Of a DNA stretch of 64,000 nucleotides, positions 9,887-17,087 are shown piece after piece. Below the pieces are notes generated by a model. That model had not been told where the DNA came from, did not search any database, and saw only the letters and a list, made by a program, of their open reading frames with translations. Each line of letters opens with the position of its first letter. Position 1 is the stretch's first letter. This DNA is from Andalucia godoyi. Its lineage: Eukaryota > Discoba > Jakobea > Jakobida > Andaluciidae. The stretch is taken from assembly GCA_009859145.1 (NCBI GenBank), contig VRVR01000016.1:69780-133779 (forward strand), given 5' to 3'. The position numbers and the translations under genes were made by a program.

Positions 9887-11782
9887 ATGAAAAATAAGAA
9901 TGGTTTGGAGGCCGGAAGCAAGGTTGTGGGAGAAAGAAGGAAGATGATGCTTGTTGAAGGATGGTGTCCTGACCAAAAGCGAGTTCCCGGGACGGATTGG
10001 ATAGTGGATGGATTTTCGTTTCGCGTGAATCCGACGTATCAAACGTATTTTCTCACGCACTATCACTCGGATCATTATGGAGGTCTGGGCAAGTCGTTTG
10101 AGAACGGAGTTGTCTATTGCTCGGAGGCAACTGCGAAGCTGGTGATCTTGTGTTTGCAAGTGGATCCGAAGTTCGTGAAGGGGCTTCCGCTGAACACGCC
10201 ACAGGAGTTTCGAGAAGGCGTGCTAACGCTGCTTGATGCGAATCACTGCCCGGGATCTGCATTGTTCCTTTTTGAAATGAACGACGGGAAAAGATACTTG
10301 CATACAGGAGATTTTCGAGCTGATCCGCACGTCGTGCACTTCCCGCTGTTGAAGACAGTCAAAATAGACATCTTGTTCTTGGACACCACATACTGTGCTC
10401 CTCGGCACGTGTTTCCGCCACAATCGACAGTCCTTTCCAAGATTGTGGAAGTCGTGGTTGCGGAAAGGCTGAAACACGCTGGCAAGAATGTGTTGATTTT
10501 GATTGGTGCGTATTCGATTGGAAAGGAGCGTGTCGCCATGGCAATTGCACGCCGGTTGGAGTGCAAGATCGTTGTTGCGTACAGGCGATTAGAAATGCTG
10601 AGATGCTGTCTCTCGGGGCCCGACCTCGAATTGTTCACTGCGAAAGCGTCCGATAGTGATGTGCACATGATCCCGCTTTGGGGAATGAAATTTCAGCATT
10701 TGGAGGAGTATGCTGCGCAATGCAAAGGAAAATCCTACGATTCGATCTGCGCGTTTGAGCCCACCGGTTGGACGTTTTCCCAGAAACAAGACGGAATGTT
10801 CAAGAAGGCCGAAAAGGGCAGATGTTCATTGTACAGAATACCATACTCGGAACACAGCTCCTTCCAAGAACTGCGCATGTTTGTCGAGTTTGTCAGACCG
10901 GCTTGTATATACCCAACTGTCAATGTTTCGTCTGCCAAACGCGTGCGCAATATGCTTTCTCATTTCCACGACTTGGTTTCTCTGCCGCCTTCGAACGCAG
11001 ATCATCCTTTGCTTGCTTCCCTTGCAAGGCGAGATGAACGGCGACGATTGAGAGGAGAAGATGCGGCAGATGATGATGTAGATACCAGCCATTCATCATC
11101 GAAGAATACACCAACGAGTGCCGTCGCAAAGGGCTTGAAGTCCATCATGGCGTTTTTCAAAGGATCGGCATCTGCTCCAGCCCTAACTGCTGCTTCGATG
11201 GTTTGCGCCTCATCTTCGACTGGCCCTTCTGCTGTTCGTATGCCAGCCGCAGCTTCAGTGCCGCCGACGAGATCTCTGCGAAAATTGCCTCCAGATGACG
11301 ATTTTGTTGACGACGACGACGATGTTGTTGACGACGACGACGATGACGACGATGACGAACAACATTTGCTCGGTGCCAGAAAGAGAGGCTTTTTTAAAGA
11401 TGTGGATGACGAAGGGTTTGTCGATGTGGTGGATGTCAACGAGGCAGAAGGTATTGTTTGTGCTCCTGGCTCACACACGTCTCCGAATGAAACGGTGTTT
11501 GACATTACTTGCGTCGATATTGACGAGCAGCAACGCATCATGCAACAAATACTGTCACGAGATCCGCCAACCTCCTCGCTACCCCGTTCCACTGCGGTAG
11601 CCTCGGGACCAACGATATCGCATATGGTTGCATGTGTTGCTGATTCACCTGTTCATTCTCCTGGTTCCTTCCCCATGCTTTCGCAGACGAAGAATCCGCG
11701 AAAGCGTTCGTCGTCAGACAGCACCATGAAAGCAACCAGCGCTGCAAAACAAGCGAAGCTCGTGCAGTTTTTCAAAAGATAG
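9887..11782 (+). CDS. DCLRE1A: SNM1/Pso2-family DNA repair nuclease with C-terminal PIP box
   Basis: 631 aa. The N-terminal ~370 residues form a metallo-beta-lactamase/beta-CASP nuclease: HYHSDH at 58-63 (metal motif 2), LLDANHCPGSALF, HTGDFRADP, LFLDTTYC, and in the beta-CASP part IGAYSIGKERVAMAIA and PYSEHSSFQEL. This matches SNM1A/Pso2 5' exonucleases that act on interstrand crosslinks. The second half is disordered with a long Asp run (about 465-495). The last residues contain QAKLVQFF (622-629), a canonical PCNA-interacting PIP box; a degenerate second one lies in KSIMAFF near 420. A UBZ finger, present in animal SNM1A, is not visible. Confidence 0.9.
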   Translation: MKNKNGLEAGSKVVGERRKMMLVEGWCPDQKRVPGTDWIVDGFSFRVNPTYQTYFLTHYHSDHYGGLGKSFENGVVYCSEATAKLVILCLQVDPKFVKGLPLNTPQEFREGVLTLLDANHCPGSALFLFEMNDGKRYLHTGDFRADPHVVHFPLLKTVKIDILFLDTTYCAPRHVFPPQSTVLSKIVEVVVAERLKHAGKNVLILIGAYSIGKERVAMAIARRLECKIVVAYRRLEMLRCCLSGPDLELFTAKASDSDVHMIPLWGMKFQHLEEYAAQCKGKSYDSICAFEPTGWTFSQKQDGMFKKAEKGRCSLYRIPYSEHSSFQELRMFVEFVRPACIYPTVNVSSAKRVRNMLSHFHDLVSLPPSNADHPLLASLARRDERRRLRGEDAADDDVDTSHSSSKNTPTSAVAKGLKSIMAFFKGSASAPALTAASMVCASSSTGPSAVRMPAAASVPPTRSLRKLPPDDDFVDDDDDVVDDDDDDDDDEQHLLGARKRGFFKDVDDEGFVDVVDVNEAEGIVCAPGSHTSPNETVFDITCVDIDEQQRIMQQILSRDPPTSSLPRSTAVASGPTISHMVACVADSPVHSPGSFPMLSQTKNPRKRSSSDSTMKATSAAKQAKLVQFFKR

Positions 11783-11868
11783 GAAGCGAGGGAGTTCCGT
11801 TTCACCATACGAGAAGAAGAAGAACTAAACACTCGAGGAATAATACTCGTTCAACACTATTTTTATAC

Positions 11869-12852
11869 TCATGATGACGGCGATGGGGATGGAGAGAGGA
11901 CCTGCGGCAAGTACATAGACGATCGCGACCGCGCACGTGAATCAGCCAGTCTTTCGACGACGGTGAACACTCCCTTGGACCACAAATCAAACTCGTCTTG
12001 ATTGTAGGCGACCAAATGCAGGACTTGTTCTTTTCCGCCCTGAAGGACAAGAAGCTTGATCGAGTATCGCAGCTGCGCGTCGGACACGAACTTGGTGTGG
12101 AGATAGGCCTGTGGACCCCATTCGACGCCAGTGACGACTGCCGAATTGATGACGCTTGCGTTTCTGTCGTCTCCCCACAACACGGATCCAGTGTATGGAT
12201 CCAAAGTAAACAACTGGTCCAGCGGCTTTGACTTGCCCTGTTTCGCGAGCATCATTAACATGCATCCGGACTCGAGTTTGTGCATCTGGCGAAGTTCCTC
12301 TGGCGAGTACCGAACGGATTCGATTTCAACGGTGTCCCGCGTCAGCAACGCCTTCATGTCTGACTCGGCTCTCCGAAGCTGCTCCTCAAGCCTCTTCTTC
12401 ACAAACATCTCGGCCTCCGACAGATTCTTTCTCTGCCGAAGGGCATACAAGGATGCTCGGAGATCCGAAATCTCTTCCTGAACATGTTCCTTCTGCTCGA
12501 GCTTCTTCAGTAGCGCCGTCGCATCGCCCAGCAGCTTCGTCTGCTTGGCCTTCGCCTTCCATTTCTGCCCAACAGCCCACACTGTCAGAACATTGTTCCA
12601 ACGAGCGACTGCAACGGATGCATCTCCTGGACGACCAGTCACAAGAAACGACGGCGTGTCAATCCCAATCTCTGCAAGTTTCAGAGAATCGCCAAGACGC
12701 ATATTCTCACGCGCGCGCGCTTTTGTGTACTCTTGCTCAAGATAGTCCAGATGATCAAGCTTTTCATTGATCACGTGCGACTGTGCTCTCTGAAGAACAA
12801 GCTCCTTCACTTGGGCCTGCAGCGCCGCAATCGACCGCGTAAGATCCTCCAT
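11869..12852 (-). CDS. Coiled-coil protein with C-terminal PH-like domain
   Basis: 327 aa from ATG 12852 (the frame upstream starts only at GTG). Residues 1-190 are mostly heptad-rich helix (EDLTRSIAALQAQVKEL and ALLKKLEQKEHVQEEISDLRASL). From about 200 the sequence looks like a PLC-type PH domain: LESGCMLMMLAKQGKSKPLDQLFTL, then VLWGD, and LVAYNQDEFDLWSKGV as the terminal helix. The tail is Ser/Arg-rich. It probably binds phosphoinositides or a protein partner at membranes. I cannot name the family. It converges on the SNM1-like gene. Confidence 0.7.
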   Translation of the reverse strand: MEDLTRSIAALQAQVKELVLQRAQSHVINEKLDHLDYLEQEYTKARARENMRLGDSLKLAEIGIDTPSFLVTGRPGDASVAVARWNNVLTVWAVGQKWKAKAKQTKLLGDATALLKKLEQKEHVQEEISDLRASLYALRQRKNLSEAEMFVKKRLEEQLRRAESDMKALLTRDTVEIESVRYSPEELRQMHKLESGCMLMMLAKQGKSKPLDQLFTLDPYTGSVLWGDDRNASVINSAVVTGVEWGPQAYLHTKFVSDAQLRYSIKLLVLQGGKEQVLHLVAYNQDEFDLWSKGVFTVVERLADSRARSRSSMYLPQVLSPSPSPSS

Positions 12853-12892
12853 GTGCACCAGCGGTTAATAAAAAAATTAAAAAAATTATATA

Positions 12893-12926
<34 letters not shown>

Positions 12927-13288
12927 AACAACTGACCAAGGGAACAAAGGAACAAACAAAAACAAAAAAAATGCTTGTTTGTGTCAAAGCGTGTACTAAG
13001 ATTAGGAAGGGGAGATGTATTGGATATTGTAGCGGGAAAGAAAAATAATAACAATGAAAGCGAGAAAAGAGACAGAAAGAACAAAAGGAAAATGTAAAGA
13101 ATGCTAATTAAGAAAAAGAATCGGTGATAAAGAGAGAAGTTGGACAAAGGAAAAATGAGGATGGTGCGAATGCCTGATGGTCGACTTGGATTCGAACCAT
13201 CCGGTGTGCTGAAGGAAAGGGGCATGCGGTGAGCTGATGTGTACAGCAGGCGATCGGGGTTGTTTTGCAAAAAAGCCGGGGGAAGGGC

Positions 13289-13364
13289 CTGACGTACTTT
13301 TGCGGGGCTGACGTACTTTTGCGGGGCTGACGTACTTTTGCGGGGCTGACGTACTTTTGCGGGG
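13289..13364. repeat. Four perfect tandem copies of a 19-bp unit
   Basis: The unit CTGACGTACTTTTGCGGGG is repeated four times without change and is followed by CTGCGTACGTACAC. Each unit holds a TGACGTAC core that resembles a CRE/bZIP half-site. The array lies about 380 bp upstream of the lipase-like gene. Confidence 0.95.
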
Positions 13365-13530
13365 CTGCGTACGTACACACACTTCCAGAGACGTGATTAA
13401 ATCATTGCTGGTGGCTGCACTCGCAAGAACACCCGCAGTATCACAATCGGATTCATTGGTCCACAAACTGGTTCTTGTTCTTTCTGAATTTGCTTTAATT
13501 TCTGGTTTTGTGCATTGTTTTTGTTTCTGA

Positions 13531-13532
13531 AT

Positions 13533-13574
<42 letters not shown>

Positions 13575-13575
13575 T
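13531..13575. repeat. (ATA)n microsatellite
   Basis: About 14 uninterrupted trinucleotide units in the 5' flank of the lipase-like gene. Confidence 0.95.
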
Positions 13576-13740
13576 TGATTGGAGTTGATCCACTCGTTGT
13601 ATTTGTTGTTTTCGCATTGGCATTCGCCTCGCACCTCCAAACTCCCACATTTCATACTTCACACTGCACACTTTTTTCATACCCCAACAATTCCTCACTT
13701 GCCGATCACAACAGTCTGAAAAAGGGAGCACATGTACTAA

Positions 13741-15315
13741 ATGCCGAGCAAGAACGGAGTCACAACAGTTGTGTGTCTGTACATCATTCTCATTCTGTAC
13801 TCGCCATTCATTGTGCTGGTTCTGCCGCCGCTGACGTACTTTGGGTTTCTTTGGATCACGAACCGTCGAGTGTTTTCGAAGTTGGTTGTCAAAAGAACTG
13901 CAAAAGTAGCAGAGCAGAAGTTGCCCATGATGGTGTCGGAATGGCTTCGCAACCACGAGGCGGAATTGGTGCACTTGTCTGTGGAGGCCATTGCATCGGA
14001 CATATCGTTCCATGTTCAAGAACAGCACACCATGCTTCGCTCGGTGAAGGATTGGTTCGGAACACGAAAGCAGCCAGCTGCAACGGAACTCAGCAGCGAT
14101 CAGACGCGCAGTCTATTCAGCTTCCTGAAAGATATAGAACCCGCGGCTGCGACTCTCGACAAGAATGCAAAAAAGATGATTACCGAATTGTCTCTGGCAG
14201 CACTCCAAAATCTGTCGGACCGAATGGATCCCGATTTGAAAAAGTCCTGCATGCAAATCTTGGTGGCTGTCGGGGAAGTAAGCGATGTGCTATCCATGCA
14301 AGGTGGAGAGGACGTTGTGGTCGATTCCCTTGCAGAATTGATGGTCGCATCGTCATTGAACCTGGATCTTGCGACGAAGAAGGAAGACGGAATCGCTGCA
14401 GACCAGGCAGTGCTGGATCCGATGATTACAAAGTCCGGGAATTCACTTTCCTCTGGCGGGAGCGCTGCAAGCACTCGCATGCAAGACATCCTCCGATGGT
14501 ACTCATTCCCAACCGCCGACATGGTTCGGCCAAAGAAGCCAGCCACGAAGACGGTATCCCTGTGCAACGGAGAATGCTTTGTCATCGTAAGTCCGTTGCG
14601 TTCTGTCGCAGACTACATTATCCTCTTTCCTGGAACTCGAAACTTTGAGACGTACAGCTACTCCCTACTCCCTGGTGCCACCGAATCCACAAGGGACCTG
14701 TTTGGGAACGGTCTGTCAGAAGATGGGCATGTTCTAAAGGCCTATTCCTCGGTGTTTCGTTGGGCATGGTCTTCGATTATGCCTGTCCTGGCCGGAGGAG
14801 AAACGCAGTCCATTCTGAACTCGCGAATTCTCATCGCAGGGCACGGGTTTGGTGCAGGACTTGCAACGCTTGCAGCCGCGAAGCTGGGCGTCCTAATGCA
14901 GTGCCAAATGGCCAGCGGGCTGGGCAAAATCCAAGTGACCACAACCTCCACGCCCGTTTTATTCGATGGAGCCGCCGCGGCAGCATATCAATCGCTGTCG
15001 ATGATATCCCACCACCAGTTTCGCCATATCCTGGATATCTTGCCGTATGTCCGAATGCAGTCCCGCGGCCTATGCATCTCGGGGAAGGACGTTCCGCTTG
15101 CTCCTTCCGAATCTCCAGATTCTCTGAATTGGAACGTACTGAACTGCTTGTCCAAGCATAGTGACTATGTAGCAACGATTCAGCAAGTCGCGCGGACGTG
15201 CATGCTTCACTTAGACTCAGTATCCACCGTTCGACTGTATGGAGAATCCAAACGACTGAGCACTAACGAGCTGGCCAACCACTTTTGCTCCTCAGCATGG
15301 AGAATCGAAGAATAA
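13741..15315 (+). CDS. Class 3 lipase/DAG-lipase-fold membrane protein lacking the nucleophile serine
   Basis: 524 aa. Residues 6-38 form a hydrophobic anchor (VVCLYIILILYSPFIVLVLPP). The C-terminal half looks like a lipase-3 alpha/beta hydrolase: DYIILFPGT, then ILIAGHGFGAGLATLAAAKLG at about 363-383, DILPYV and a late SKHSDYV. In active lipases the elbow is GHSxGG; here it reads G367-H-G-F-G371, so Gly369 replaces serine. An Asp and a His that could be the other triad members remain. The protein may be a pseudoenzyme or use another nucleophile. Family members are sn-1-specific DAG lipases and plant/fungal TAG lipases. Confidence 0.72.
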   Translation: MPSKNGVTTVVCLYIILILYSPFIVLVLPPLTYFGFLWITNRRVFSKLVVKRTAKVAEQKLPMMVSEWLRNHEAELVHLSVEAIASDISFHVQEQHTMLRSVKDWFGTRKQPAATELSSDQTRSLFSFLKDIEPAAATLDKNAKKMITELSLAALQNLSDRMDPDLKKSCMQILVAVGEVSDVLSMQGGEDVVVDSLAELMVASSLNLDLATKKEDGIAADQAVLDPMITKSGNSLSSGGSAASTRMQDILRWYSFPTADMVRPKKPATKTVSLCNGECFVIVSPLRSVADYIILFPGTRNFETYSYSLLPGATESTRDLFGNGLSEDGHVLKAYSSVFRWAWSSIMPVLAGGETQSILNSRILIAGHGFGAGLATLAAAKLGVLMQCQMASGLGKIQVTTTSTPVLFDGAAAAAYQSLSMISHHQFRHILDILPYVRMQSRGLCISGKDVPLAPSESPDSLNWNVLNCLSKHSDYVATIQQVARTCMLHLDSVSTVRLYGESKRLSTNELANHFCSSAWRIEE

Positions 15316-16003
15316 GCGGAAGGCAAGGGGGGAAAGAAAGAAGAAACATGCAACAACGGAAACGGAAACGGAAACCGGTCAACATTCGCCGAACATTCCT
15401 GCGCAATGCCCATCCTTTCAAAAACGGTAGCGTTGAAAACATCCAAAAGTACAATGCTTTGAATGACGTAAAATATCAAGACAACTCGACGTCCTCTCAT
15501 ATTCACGAACCACCTAGTTACCCGGACGCCGTGCTCCGAGCAGCGAGACCTTTCTGCAAACCCGCAAGCCAGCGTTATCGTTCCCGCTCACCATTCTTGT
15601 CGGTTTATTTTGCCCCAAACCTGCTAGCAGCAAGCCGATGAGAATATGAGAGTGGACAATATGAGAGTGGACAATATGAGAGTGGACAATATGAGAGTGG
15701 ACAATATGATTTCAAAATAGGCTGAGATAGCTCCAAGCAGCTCGATCCTCCAAAGAAAACCAAAAAACGGACAGTGTTTTTTGTTAAAGTGCTGTGCTTG
15801 ACGCTACTACATATGACTCGGAAAGAAGATGCGCCACGACAATTCCCACAGTCAAAACCCGACAGTTCAGGTGTTCGGGACGATCGATAATCTCGTGGTG
15901 CTTCCCCTGTCTCCCCATCTTCTCGCTCGTTCGTTCAATTTCGACAGTGCAACTCGGGGGAGAGGAGGAGGCGGCGACACCGGTGGAGGACTTTGTGTGA
16001 AAC
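15316..16003. other. Intergenic with 15-bp tandem repeat
   Basis: About 690 bp between two plus-strand genes. Apart from the 15-bp array and a purine-rich stretch after the lipase-like stop I see nothing; the ORFs present are basic and compositionally biased. Confidence 0.5.
15643..15709. repeat. 15-bp tandem repeat, four and a half units
   Basis: The unit AATATGAGAGTGGAC is repeated four times perfectly plus a partial AATATGA, about 300 bp upstream of the TPGS1-like gene. Confidence 0.95.
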
Positions 16004-16867
16004 ATGGCGAGCGCGGCGATCTCTGCGCCGCTTGAAGAGTATTTGGAAGAGCATGCAGTTTCGTTTTACATGGAAGATGCAATTTCGCTGATTCTTGCTT
16101 TTCGAGTTTCCAACGCCGTAGAGTTTCTCTCCGACTACTTTTCTGCGGTTTCGAACGGGACCAATGTTTTTCACCGGGAGTTTGCGTATGTATCTGCAAC
16201 AAGACGGAATCGAGTTGCGTTTCTCGCAATGTTCGAGCACTCATTTCTGTTAGATGAAAGGGAAGAGGAAGGCTCAAAGCTTGCGAAATCAGATTTTCTG
16301 GCTTCGGGTGTAACAGCGGCTTCGTTTCATTCGCTAGCGACAATCATTTGTCCTGACTTCCCACTTCTTTGCACCCAAGTTATGTTTGATGCGACCGTCC
16401 GTTCAAAAACATGTACTTTGCGACAGGCGTTTGATGCATTTGGAACTCTGTTTGTGTATGCGCCGTTTGTGAGCTGGATCTTGAAATTGATGAAAGACGA
16501 CACCCGATCGCTGATTTCTCGACGAGACCTCTTCAGTGCAAGCACCAGCGGGTCGGTCAAAAAGATGCTCTCGCCGTTGATCGCGACTCGGTTTGAAGCC
16601 GCATTGGCGGACGAAAGTGGCCAGTCTGGGCTTCCGTCGTCTTGCACCGTTCATGACGTGCTGGAATTCATTGCGTCCACTATCGTGCTGGAAAGGAACG
16701 TCTTCCAGTCCTCGCTTTGGATGACGCTGCGGAAATCAGTACGTTTGGCATACCGGGATCTGAAGGTCCGCGAGAACACGACGGCCGTTGCGGCCGCAGT
16801 GCAGCCACCAGTCGAGAAGAACAAACCCAAGAAAACAATCGCAAAACCAATGTCGGCGAGAAAGTAA
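16004..16867 (+). CDS. TPGS1: Tubulin polyglutamylase complex subunit 1-like protein
   Basis: 287 aa, essentially the length of human TPGS1 (290). The N-terminus (LEEYLEEHAVSFYMEDAISLILAFRVSNAVEFLSDYF) resembles a RIIa/Dpy-30-type dimerisation helix pair, as at the start of TPGS1. The remaining body is helical and the last ~30 residues are basic (EKNKPKKTIAKPMSARK), suiting microtubule association. TPGS1 targets the TTLL1 polyglutamylase to axonemes and centrioles. The assignment rests on architecture and scattered similarity, not on a catalytic motif. Confidence 0.5.
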   Translation: MASAAISAPLEEYLEEHAVSFYMEDAISLILAFRVSNAVEFLSDYFSAVSNGTNVFHREFAYVSATRRNRVAFLAMFEHSFLLDEREEEGSKLAKSDFLASGVTAASFHSLATIICPDFPLLCTQVMFDATVRSKTCTLRQAFDAFGTLFVYAPFVSWILKLMKDDTRSLISRRDLFSASTSGSVKKMLSPLIATRFEAALADESGQSGLPSSCTVHDVLEFIASTIVLERNVFQSSLWMTLRKSVRLAYRDLKVRENTTAVAAAVQPPVEKNKPKKTIAKPMSARK

Positions 16868-17087
16868 GGCGCTGCAAACTGCCAATTGTTGTCGCACAAG
16901 AAATATAAGTTATATTTACACAGAAGATCGCGCGTGTGAAGCAAGGCACTTCCCGTCAGTTTGAAGATGAGTGTATAGGCGAATGCAACACGGATCAGCA
17001 GCGAGAAAATGTCTAATTTTGTGTGCGAGTAAGCGACGGAGAATGCGAGTGCGAGTGCGAGTGCGGCGTGGGCGGAGACGGTACCGC

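Larger units (their letters stand above)
12853..13740. other. Repeat-rich intergenic region
   Basis: About 890 bp with a TA dinucleotide run (12888-12927), a 19-bp tandem array (13289-13364) and an ATA/AAT run (13531-13575). ORFs here are translations of repeats. No tRNA could be folded around the GATTCGAACC at 13188. Confidence 0.6.

Noticed and set aside
13170..13240. Possible tRNA around GGATTCGAACC at 13188
   Set aside because: On either strand the T-stem has only three pairs and no acceptor or anticodon stem can be drawn.
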